Assembly: GCA_002431635.1 (NCBI GenBank)
Contig: DJGH01000019.1
Coordinates: 47,427 to 99,138, forward strand
Reading direction: 5' to 3'
Length of the DNA: 51,712 nt
Source of the DNA: Petrotoga sp. UBA5851
GTDB taxonomy: Bacteria > Thermotogota > Thermotogae > Petrotogales > Petrotogaceae
Made by a program: the position numbers and the translations under genes. Below are positions 23,856 through 31,602 of this stretch, piece by piece. Under the pieces are notes generated by a model. It was not told the origin of the DNA. It saw nothing but the letters and a program-made list of their open reading frames with translations, and searched no databases. The first letter of the stretch is position 1, and each line of letters begins with the position of its first letter.

Positions 23856-24298
23856 AAAAAACAATATTTTTGAAGTACAATGGAAAGAAGATAGGAGTAG
23901 GTCATATGGACTGTTACATACAGTCATACCAGACAGAGCAGCACCTTTTGAAGGATCTTTTCAAAAAGGGTATCAGTAAAAGAGTCGGGTTCTTTGAAAT
24001 GGGAAGCTGGGATGAAAAGTACTATTTAATCTATGACAAGTCGCATTGGCTTAAAAAGAGATTATCGCCTATTCAGGATATATTCATCCCGCAGCAACTG
24101 TTGGCAGTAGATACCTTGCTTAAAATGCCGTCTGGAGAGTATGTTATAAAATTTCCTTGCTGCTCATACTTTTTTGAAAGGAATAAATATTACATTAAGA
24201 ACGGAATCGTTTGTGATAGGCATGAGTATGATGTTTCATTTTCTGTTCAGGATATTAATAAAGCAGTGTTGGAATATGCTAAAAAGGGCGGGCTATGA
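23852..24298 (+). CDS. Unknown protein of the pilus/secretion-like locus
   Basis: A 148-residue protein with a GTG start inside the stop of the pseudopilin gene. I do not recognise it. It has no signal peptide or membrane helix, is rich in Lys, Tyr and Phe, and has a cysteine pair (IKFPCCSYFF). It sits where pilM or pilN stands in pilMNOPQ operons but is far too short for an actin-like PilM (about 350 residues). It may be a cytoplasmic adaptor of the assembly. Four-base overlaps on both sides imply fixed stoichiometry with its neighbours. Confidence 0.6.
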   Translation: MKKTIFLKYNGKKIGVGHMDCYIQSYQTEQHLLKDLFKKGISKRVGFFEMGSWDEKYYLIYDKSHWLKKRLSPIQDIFIPQQLLAVDTLLKMPSGEYVIKFPCCSYFFERNKYYIKNGIVCDRHEYDVSFSVQDINKAVLEYAKKGGL

Positions 24299-24693
24299 TT
24301 TTTTCTGTAAAGAGTTTATCAAGGAAACCGTTTTTACTGCTTCTTGATTTATTGATAATCGTTCTGGCGGTTATGACTGCATACTCTTTTTTTGGCGGAG
24401 TATCCAGCCATAAAAAAGTCGCCGATGAAAAAAAATATGAAAAGAGCAAGTATGAGAAGTATCTCAAAAGCATCAGGGAAGAGAAGAATGAGATATCTGA
24501 GTTTTTCAGAGTTCTTGAAAAATATGATGCAAGACTGATAGAGTTTACATTTGTGGGTGGAAGGATAGAGAGTACGGTTATGCTTGAGCTCTCAGAAGGT
24601 CAGGAGATAATCACGAAGTATGCGGTAAAAAAGATTTCTGAGTTGAAAACAGGAGAAAAGAGCATAGTCTTTCTCAGTATATTTACTGAATAA
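24295..24693 (+). CDS. PilN/PilO-like single-pass membrane protein
   Basis: A 132-residue protein: short cytoplasmic N terminus, one membrane helix (about 13-34), a lysine/glutamate-rich coiled coil (about 38-75), then a small alpha/beta domain (ARLIEFTFVGGRIESTVMLELSE). This is the layout of PilN/PilO/GspM alignment-complex proteins, here in shortened form. The assignment rests on layout and gene order, not on clear sequence similarity. The start is ATG overlapping the previous stop (ATGA). Confidence 0.55.
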   Translation: MIFSVKSLSRKPFLLLLDLLIIVLAVMTAYSFFGGVSSHKKVADEKKYEKSKYEKYLKSIREEKNEISEFFRVLEKYDARLIEFTFVGGRIESTVMLELSEGQEIITKYAVKKISELKTGEKSIVFLSIFTE

Positions 24694-24702
24694 GGAGAGT
24701 TT

Positions 24703-25299
24703 ATGAGAATAAGGGCTTTGGTTGCCTTAGTACTGCTGGCTTTCTTTTTGATACTTTCAATGCTGTCCAAGGAGGAATCTTATGAGGAGCAGATCTTTAT
24801 ACTGTACAGCATCGGAAGCGGTTCGATAGACAGAAAATTTTCAAATAAAGAGCTTAAAAAATTTATGAGTGCTGTTTTGGCTGACGACTCAAAGGTTGAC
24901 AGTATAAAACTGCTCAGAGAAAACAGCAGCGTGAATAATATCTCTACTGACTTTACCCTACAGGTTAAGCAAAGTCTGCCATCTGAGGGCGAGTTTGCTT
25001 ATAAAACACTTATCTGTGCTGAAAGTGCCGAAATAGCAGAGAGCATATTTGACGGAAAGGTCTTTTCTCTTGAGTATCTGTGGTCGATGAAAGATTCATT
25101 CAAAAGTTTTATGCCAGACTGTATAAGATTTGCCGGAGTAAGGGTGAAAAACGGAGTAAAAAGTGCATACATCTACTTTAATGATGAACTCCTAAATGTA
25201 TGTGAAGGAGAGGTTATCGGAGACAGACAGATCATGGGAATATTCGATGACGGAATACTTGTTCTCACTTGTGGAAAAGAGATTGAGGTAATCTTATGA
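24703..25299 (+). CDS. GspC/PilP-like periplasmic linker protein
   Basis: A 198-residue protein with one N-terminal membrane helix (about 5-21) and a periplasmic remainder. The last 45 residues (SAYIYFNDELLNVCEGEVIGDRQIMGIFDDGILVLTCGKEIEVI) have the pattern of the homology-region domain of GspC/PilP, which binds the secretin N-terminal domains. The neighbouring secretin gene overlaps by four bases, which supports that role. The start is ATG behind AAGGAGAG. Confidence 0.65.
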   Translation: MRIRALVALVLLAFFLILSMLSKEESYEEQIFILYSIGSGSIDRKFSNKELKKFMSAVLADDSKVDSIKLLRENSSVNNISTDFTLQVKQSLPSEGEFAYKTLICAESAEIAESIFDGKVFSLEYLWSMKDSFKSFMPDCIRFAGVRVKNGVKSAYIYFNDELLNVCEGEVIGDRQIMGIFDDGILVLTCGKEIEVIL

Positions 25300-27782
25300 A
25301 AAAAATTTTTCTAGTCATAGGCTTATTGCTTTTAATAGGGCTTTCTTTTACAATGAGCATAGATTATGATAAAAAAACAAACGCCAACGTAATCCTGTTT
25401 GATTTTCAAAAGGAGTTTACAGTGGTTTCAAACAGTGAGCTGACGGTTCATAAGATACTTTTCGGAGAAGAACTGTTTATCCCACAGTCATACAAAATTG
25501 AAAAAGGTCCTTTGAGATCTGTCGAAATACTTTCCAATATGTTGGAGATAAGAACTCTTATGCCAGTAAAGCCTTTAGTTGACGGCAAAAACCGTCTGAT
25601 ATTCAACGGAAGAGGTGCATTGAACTTTGAAAAGCTTTTTTTAAAAGAAATAAAGCTGGGAGATCTTCTTAATCTTTTTTCACAGGAGCTGAAATTAAAC
25701 TGGATAAGAATGGAGCCATTTCCTCAGGAAAAATTGAGTTTGTGGTCAGATGAGATTTTTTTTGAAGATTTTATAAGGCTTATGGAAAAAACATATGCCG
25801 TTCAAGTGGTTTTTATAAACCAAGATACCTTTGTTGCCGGAAAGAATGCAGCAGATTTTGAAAATAAGCTTCCCTATTTCATAAAAGAAGGTCTTGTAGA
25901 ACAACCTGTCTTTGATGTTCAAAGTACTATCGCCGGAACTCTTACGCAGATATCCACAGATACAGTATATCTTAAATCAACTCTTTCTGAAATTTTGTCC
26001 GATGCGATCATTAGTTCCAGAGGAGAAAAAATATCTGCTCAGGCTTGTGTTATGGCCACAGATAAAGATGAAACGGGAATACCTGGAGATATTATAGAAT
26101 ACCGCAGCCAGGTACTTCAGGAGTTTTTAAGGCAGAAAGTTTTGGACATGCCTGGGCATGATTTTGAAAAGTATGAACTTTTATCTACAGAAGAAACTTG
26201 TGTGCAGACAGATTCTGCCCAAGAAAAGGAAAGTACGGAAAATTTGAATTTGCCTTTGTTACAGGAAGATAAGCCTGAAGCGTTTATACTGAGCAAAAAA
26301 GATACGGAAAAAACTGAGGAAAAGTTTTTTTATTTTTTTAATAGCAGATACGATCTTGGGCAACTGGAGAAATTTTTTGACTGTAGATTTCAGAGATTTG
26401 ATGATTATTTTCTTACGTATACTTCTGCATGGAACATAGCGCAGATAATAAAAATTCAGGATTTTTTAAACGGCGTTTACATCTCTAAAAACAGAGAAAA
26501 GGATAGGCAGGATCAAGAGATACAAAAGATACATGAAAGCTATGCCGCAAGCATTACCTATCTGCAGGAACAGGAAAAAAAGTTAAAAGAAATTATTCAG
26601 CAGGCTCCTTGCAACGAGCTTTCAGGTGATGCTACTACTGTTAAAGAGCAACAGCCCTTTCATGTAAAAGAGCAGGTTTCTGAAAAATCCTGTGCTGATG
26701 TGCCTACTCAGCCAGATAATGATGAAATTTTGGTACAGCCTCAGAAGGTATCGCACGAAATAAAAGACGATGATGGAAAAAATATAACCAAAAGGTTAAA
26801 CAAAGTGATAAAAGTGCCTCTTAAAGTTAAAGATATATTTGATAGAATAATTATAAAGCAGGGGGTGAAGCTTACTGAAATTTCGAGAACTGATTCCGAT
26901 ATTTTTTATCTGATCGAATATGACGAAAGTTGTGAGGAGTTTGTACTTGAATATATTCAGTCTGTGCTGTCAGATAATTCTGGAGTATCGCAATCTTCAG
27001 ATATTAAGGAGCTTATCGTCTCCGTATGCCGGCGCAATGGACTTAATTGCGTATGTGATCTTTCCAAGGAAATAAAAATTCATGTCAACCATGATGCTTT
27101 TACTATGGAATCACTGTTTCGGCTATGTTTTGCAAAAGGTATAAGTTATAATTATTTGGATAACCAAACTATCCGTTTTTTTAATAAACAAAAAATGCTT
27201 AAATATGAGATAATAGTAATGAACGGAAGTGACTTGGGGTCAATAACTCTTGAGAACCTTTATGAGATATCCCGGTTGAATATAACCAGCTCAAGGTATA
27301 TTGATGAGAAGCTTAATATACTTGCAAGACAAAGTTTTTATGTTATGCAGGGGGAAGAGGCTCAGATAAATTCAAATGTATCCATACCTGTACTGGTGGA
27401 TGAAAAGGACGGAAAGAAAGTTTACTCCAAAGTTCAGTCTAGTTTCAAATCCAGGGTAAAGGGAAGTTATGACGAGATGACAGGAAGTATAACAACAACC
27501 TTCTATGTTGAATTGACCGAAGCGAAAGAACAAAAAGAAAGCGCTCTTGACAGCAAGACCATAGAAACTTCCTTCATGACCGGAAACGGCGGTCTTATTA
27601 AGATTGGCGGACTTAATTTTTCCAAAACCTACAGGATGAAAAAAGGAGTTCCACTTTTGAAAAACATCCCATTAATAGGAGATTTTTTCTCATACTATAA
27701 AAATGAAGTTTCAAGTTTTGAACTCGTTTTTCTTATAAGGGCGGAGGTTCTTACCAAACCGGTTGCACAGGATTATAAATGA
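25296..27782 (+). CDS. Secretin family outer-membrane channel (GspD/PilQ-like)
   Basis: An 828-residue protein. Signal peptide about 1-20. An N0/STN-like domain is near 110-190 (LGDLLNLFSQELKLNW...LSLWSDEIFFEDFIRLMEKTYAVQVVFI). A long polar, Glu/Gln-rich linker with coiled-coil potential runs about 290-500. Two more small domains lie near 500-630 (including a second STN-like VNHDAFTMESLFRLCFAKGISYNYLDNQTIRF). The secretin beta domain is about 630-828, with GGLIKIGGL (about 763-771) and GVPLLKNIPLIGDFF (about 783-797), the family hallmark. Such channels form 12- to 15-mer gates in the outer membrane. The start is ATG with ATGA overlap. Confidence 0.85.
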   Translation: MKKIFLVIGLLLLIGLSFTMSIDYDKKTNANVILFDFQKEFTVVSNSELTVHKILFGEELFIPQSYKIEKGPLRSVEILSNMLEIRTLMPVKPLVDGKNRLIFNGRGALNFEKLFLKEIKLGDLLNLFSQELKLNWIRMEPFPQEKLSLWSDEIFFEDFIRLMEKTYAVQVVFINQDTFVAGKNAADFENKLPYFIKEGLVEQPVFDVQSTIAGTLTQISTDTVYLKSTLSEILSDAIISSRGEKISAQACVMATDKDETGIPGDIIEYRSQVLQEFLRQKVLDMPGHDFEKYELLSTEETCVQTDSAQEKESTENLNLPLLQEDKPEAFILSKKDTEKTEEKFFYFFNSRYDLGQLEKFFDCRFQRFDDYFLTYTSAWNIAQIIKIQDFLNGVYISKNREKDRQDQEIQKIHESYAASITYLQEQEKKLKEIIQQAPCNELSGDATTVKEQQPFHVKEQVSEKSCADVPTQPDNDEILVQPQKVSHEIKDDDGKNITKRLNKVIKVPLKVKDIFDRIIIKQGVKLTEISRTDSDIFYLIEYDESCEEFVLEYIQSVLSDNSGVSQSSDIKELIVSVCRRNGLNCVCDLSKEIKIHVNHDAFTMESLFRLCFAKGISYNYLDNQTIRFFNKQKMLKYEIIVMNGSDLGSITLENLYEISRLNITSSRYIDEKLNILARQSFYVMQGEEAQINSNVSIPVLVDEKDGKKVYSKVQSSFKSRVKGSYDEMTGSITTTFYVELTEAKEQKESALDSKTIETSFMTGNGGLIKIGGLNFSKTYRMKKGVPLLKNIPLIGDFFSYYKNEVSSFELVFLIRAEVLTKPVAQDYK

Positions 27783-27805
27783 TTGAAATGACAGGGGGGT
27801 GCAGC

Positions 27806-28618
27806 ATGTATTCAAAAAAAAGAATGCCTGCAGCAAGCGGAAAGTTTTACCCGCAGGATTCATCAGAACTTTCAGCGAAGATAAAAGGATACTTCCCCGA
27901 GGGTTTTCATGCCGGTGAAAAGCTCATAAGATGCAGTGGTGCCATAGTGCCTCACGCCGGGTATGTTTTTTGCGCACAGACAGCTGCACAAGCTTATGAA
28001 AAGATTTTTAGGAACGGAACGGTAGATACAGTTGTTATTATAGGACCTAACCATAGCGGGTTGGGAGAAAGTATTTCGGTTTATCCGCAAGGAAGCTGGG
28101 TTACTCCTTTGGGAGAAGTCGAAGTAAACAGCACTCTTGCATCTGATGTACTTTCAAAACTGGGTAGGAACGGAGATTATCTTGCGCATATCTATGAGCA
28201 TTCGCTCGAAGTGCAACTGCCCTTTATACAGTATCTGATTGGAAATTGTTTCAAAATACTCCCCATCTGTATGAAGGATCAGAGCATGCAGACGGCATCA
28301 GAACTATCCATGATTCTTAAGGAGTATAAGCATGACGGCGTTCTTTTTATCGCATCGACTGATCTTAATCACTATGAAAGCCAGGAGATTACTTTAAAAA
28401 AAGACACATTGGTTATGGATGCTGTAATAAAGATGGATACGCAGGAGCTTTACAGTTCGATAAAGCAGTATGATATCAGCATGTGTGGATATGGACCGGT
28501 TGCCGTGCTGATGGGACTTGAATTTGAAAGATCGGTTCTTACGGGGCACAACACAAGCGGTGATGTCCTGGAAGAATATACTAGTGTCGTAGGTTATCTG
28601 TCAGCGGTATTAACATGA
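27806..28618 (+). CDS. AmmeMemoRadiSam system protein B (Memo family)
   Basis: A 270-residue protein of the Memo family, related to class III extradiol dioxygenases. Marks are RMPAASGKFYP (6-16), GAIVPHAGYVFCA, VVIIGPNHSG, EHSLEVQLPF and FIASTDLNHYE, which hold the conserved metal-site histidines and Asp. In many bacteria and archaea it is encoded with an AMMECR1 protein and a radical SAM enzyme; neither is in this window. I chose ATG at 27806 behind GGGGGG, which gives the usual N terminus. An in-frame ATG at 27779 overlaps the secretin stop (ATGA) and cannot be ruled out. Confidence 0.9.
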   Translation: MYSKKRMPAASGKFYPQDSSELSAKIKGYFPEGFHAGEKLIRCSGAIVPHAGYVFCAQTAAQAYEKIFRNGTVDTVVIIGPNHSGLGESISVYPQGSWVTPLGEVEVNSTLASDVLSKLGRNGDYLAHIYEHSLEVQLPFIQYLIGNCFKILPICMKDQSMQTASELSMILKEYKHDGVLFIASTDLNHYESQEITLKKDTLVMDAVIKMDTQELYSSIKQYDISMCGYGPVAVLMGLEFERSVLTGHNTSGDVLEEYTSVVGYLSAVLT

Positions 28619-28647
28619 AATAAAAATTCTGCCAGGAGGTGTATTAT

Positions 28648-28989
28648 ATGACATTAAAAACCGAATATGGCACTCTCGTTATAAAACCTGAGGTTATAAG
28701 GGATATAGTTTATAAAGCAGTTTCTGAATCATACGGTACCGTAGATACTGGAAAACAGGGTTTTTTCAATAAGATAGCCAATCTTCTGGCCAAAGAAGAA
28801 GCTAAGGGAATAAACGTAGAGGAAAGTGACAGAGGCATATTTGTGTCTGTAGACCTTGTTCTTGAATACGGGCTTCCTATAAAAAAAGTTGCAGAAAATG
28901 CCCAGGAAAATATACACCACAGAGTAACTTCCATGCTGAACTTTCAGAATGTAGTGGTGAATGTTCATATAGCAGGTTTGAAATCATAG
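28648..28989 (+). CDS. Asp23/Gls24 family protein (YloU-like)
   Basis: A 113-residue protein. LVIKPEVIRDIVYKAVSESYGTV at the start, GIFVSVDLVLEYGLPIKKVAENAQENIHHRVTSML in the middle, and VVNVHIAGL at the end follow the Asp23 (DUF322) pattern. The YloU branch is usually encoded just before a DAK2-domain protein, as here. It may link fatty-acid kinase or envelope functions, but its role is not established. The start is ATG behind AGGAGG. Confidence 0.9.
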   Translation: MTLKTEYGTLVIKPEVIRDIVYKAVSESYGTVDTGKQGFFNKIANLLAKEEAKGINVEESDRGIFVSVDLVLEYGLPIKKVAENAQENIHHRVTSMLNFQNVVVNVHIAGLKS

Positions 28990-29027
28990 GCACATAATTT
29001 ATTCAGCGACTTGTAGAGGTGAGAAGA

Positions 29028-30698
29028 TTGAAGAAAAAGCTTTATCTTGACGGTAAAGATATATATATAGGCATAAAAAAAGGTACCGAAGTGCTTATAA
29101 AGAATAAAGACGAGATCAATGCATTGAATGTTTTTCCGGTTCCTGACGGAGATACAGGTTCGAACATGAGTGCAGCTATGCTGGAGGCGTGCCAGTGGCT
29201 GGACAAGGTAAAAGATCCTATGGTCACCAAGGATATTTTAAAGGCTCTAAAAGACGGACTGCTCATGGGTGCAAGAGGAAATTCAGGAGTTATACTTTCC
29301 CAGATATTTAGGGGATTTACCGAAGCCATAGAGACCAAGAAGAAAGTAAATACAAAGGACTTCATTCTTGCACTTAAAAGAGCCAAAGAAGTTTCTTACA
29401 ATGCCGTAATAAGACCTGTGGAAGGAACGCTTCTCACTCTTATAAGAAGACTTTCGGAGCGTTCGGAAAAAGAGCTTTCCGAAATTGAAGATTTTGTTGA
29501 ATTCATGGATAAGCTTTGTATAATGTCAGAAGAAATTGTGAGAGAAACTCCGAAATACTTAAAAAAGTTACGGGATGCAAACGTGGTAGATGCTGGAGCA
29601 AAAGGTTTTTCATATGTGCTCAAAGGTTTCAGCGACTCTCTTAAGGGAGATACACAGGTAAACCTTCTTAAGATAGAAACAGCTTCTGCTCAGGAGATTG
29701 CATCCTTTGCTTATGAAGATATAAAGTATCAGTACTGTACAGAAGTTATACTAAACCTTAAAGATGCTAAGATATCAAAAACCGATCTTGAAAAATTAAG
29801 AGCGTTTCTTGAAGAAAACGGCGATTCCATAGTACTTGTTCACCAGAATGAATTCCTTAAATGCCATGTGCATTCAAACCATCCCGGCATAGTTTTTGAG
29901 AAGTTCCTTGAGTTTGGCGAACTGATGAAGGTTAAAGTTGAAAATATGAAAGTACAGCACGAGCATCTCATTGATGATAAAGCTAAAACAGAAGAGATAG
30001 AAGTTCAACAGCAGGAAGAAGAAACAGAAGTATTCCCTCAGAGAAATTGGGGTATCGTTTCGGTTTCGCCCGGAAAAGGACTCAGTGAAATCTTCAAGAG
30101 CCTGGGGGTAAACAAAATCATATTCGGCGGACAGACTATGAATCCAAGTGTTAAGGATATAGCCGACGCTCTAAACGCAATGCCCTACTCGAAAGCAATA
30201 GTTCTTCCAAATAATCCCAATATAATAATGACCGCACAGAAAGCCGCGGAAATGAGTGATAAGGAAGTATTGGTACTTCCAACCAAGTATGTTCAGGAGG
30301 GTGTGGCAGCTCTGCTGGGTTTTCAGGACGAGATGCAAAGACAGGAGCTTGAACAATCCATGCAGGGGTATATCGATTCGATCGTTCCAATACAGGTTAC
30401 CTATGCTGTAAGAGATTCTGAGATAGGCAGCGAAAAGATTAAGAAGAATGAAAACCTGATTTTTGTTGGTAAGGATCTCAAGGCACACGGGAAAGATATG
30501 TATAAAGAAACGTTAAAAGCACTTACAGAGGTAATTGACCAGGGATATGAAATAGTAACTATCTTCTACGGAGAAGGTGTAGAAGAAAAACATATAAACC
30601 AATTTGTGAAGAGGTTGACCGATAAGTACAGCAAGATAGAAGTTGAGGTTCATTACGGTGGCCAGCAGCATTATCCTATGCTGATATCGGTCGAATAA
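29028..30698 (+). CDS. FakA-like fatty acid kinase (DAK2 domain, YloV family)
   Basis: A 556-residue protein. Residues about 1-200 are a DhaL/DAK2 ATP-binding domain with INALNVFPVPDGDTGSNM (30-47), whose aspartates bind Mg-ATP, plus GLLMGARGNSGVILSQIFRG. The remainder is the FakA middle and C-terminal region (IVSVSPGKGLSEIFKSLGVNKIIFGGQTMNPSVKDI, AIVLPNNPNI). In Staphylococcus, FakA phosphorylates fatty acids carried by FakB (DegV) proteins to feed phospholipid synthesis. No degV gene is in this window. I chose TTG at 29028, 6 bases after GAGGTGA; the GTG at 29019 lies within that site. It is paired with the Asp23 gene upstream. Confidence 0.88.
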   Translation: MKKKLYLDGKDIYIGIKKGTEVLIKNKDEINALNVFPVPDGDTGSNMSAAMLEACQWLDKVKDPMVTKDILKALKDGLLMGARGNSGVILSQIFRGFTEAIETKKKVNTKDFILALKRAKEVSYNAVIRPVEGTLLTLIRRLSERSEKELSEIEDFVEFMDKLCIMSEEIVRETPKYLKKLRDANVVDAGAKGFSYVLKGFSDSLKGDTQVNLLKIETASAQEIASFAYEDIKYQYCTEVILNLKDAKISKTDLEKLRAFLEENGDSIVLVHQNEFLKCHVHSNHPGIVFEKFLEFGELMKVKVENMKVQHEHLIDDKAKTEEIEVQQQEEETEVFPQRNWGIVSVSPGKGLSEIFKSLGVNKIIFGGQTMNPSVKDIADALNAMPYSKAIVLPNNPNIIMTAQKAAEMSDKEVLVLPTKYVQEGVAALLGFQDEMQRQELEQSMQGYIDSIVPIQVTYAVRDSEIGSEKIKKNENLIFVGKDLKAHGKDMYKETLKALTEVIDQGYEIVTIFYGEGVEEKHINQFVKRLTDKYSKIEVEVHYGGQQHYPMLISVE

Positions 30699-30741
30699 TC
30701 GGACAAATAATTACAATCTTTTTTGATCTGGAGGGAATAAT

Positions 30742-31602
30742 TTGAACATACAGCAGCTTATTATGGCGCTTGACAAGTTTTGGAGCGACAATGGTTGTGT
30801 TATTGATCAGCCCTATGATATAGAAATGGGTGCAGGAACATATCATCCGTCAACATTTTTCAGATCGCTTGATCCTTTTGAATGGAAAGTGGCATATATA
30901 CAGCCAAGCCGCAGGCCGAAAGACGGAAGATACGGAGAAAATCCCAACAGGATGCAGCGGTTTTATCAGTATCAGGTTCTTATAAAGCCGTCACCCGAAA
31001 ATATACAGGAACTTTATCTCCAGTCTCTAAAAACATTAGGAATAGACCCGATGGAGCATGATATAAGATTTGTTGAGGATAACTGGGAGTCACCTACTCT
31101 GGGAGCCTGGGGGGTAGGATGGGAAGTATGGCTTGATGGCATGGAAATAACTCAGTTTACATACTTTCAGCAGATGGGTGGAATTGATGTAAAGCCTGTT
31201 TCTGTCGAGATAACTTATGGAATCGAAAGAATTTCAATGTATCTTCAGGGAATAGAAAATGTATATAATACCAAATGGAACGATACCGTTGATTATGGGT
31301 ATCTCTATAAAGAAAATGAGAGGCAGTTTTCGGTGTTCAACTTTGAACAGTCTGATACCGGTCTTTTAAATAAACTGTACGTGCTATATAAGAATGAGTT
31401 TGAAAGGCTTATAGAAAAGGGACTTTATCTTCCGGCTTATGATTTTCTTGCAAAAACGGCTCATTCATTCAATCTTTTGGATGCCGCTGGTGCGATAAGC
31501 GTAAATGAAAGACAAAAGTATATTCTGGATATAAGATCGATGTCCAGGAAGTGTGCTAGCACATATGTAAAAGCAGTTAACGGAGGAAATTCAAATGAAT
31601 AA
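30742..31602 (+). CDS. glyQ: Glycyl-tRNA synthetase alpha subunit
   Basis: A 286-residue catalytic subunit of the alpha2-beta2 bacterial GlyRS. It begins with the highly conserved LIMALDKFWSDNGCVIDQPYD. YIQPSRRPKDGRYGENPNRMQRFYQYQV is followed by VEDNWESPTLGAWGVGWEVWLDGMEITQFTYFQQ, and EITYGIERISMYLQ contains class II motif 3. It activates glycine with ATP; transfer to tRNA needs the beta subunit encoded next (8-base overlap). The start is TTG behind GGAGGG. Confidence 0.97.
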   Translation: MNIQQLIMALDKFWSDNGCVIDQPYDIEMGAGTYHPSTFFRSLDPFEWKVAYIQPSRRPKDGRYGENPNRMQRFYQYQVLIKPSPENIQELYLQSLKTLGIDPMEHDIRFVEDNWESPTLGAWGVGWEVWLDGMEITQFTYFQQMGGIDVKPVSVEITYGIERISMYLQGIENVYNTKWNDTVDYGYLYKENERQFSVFNFEQSDTGLLNKLYVLYKNEFERLIEKGLYLPAYDFLAKTAHSFNLLDAAGAISVNERQKYILDIRSMSRKCASTYVKAVNGGNSNE

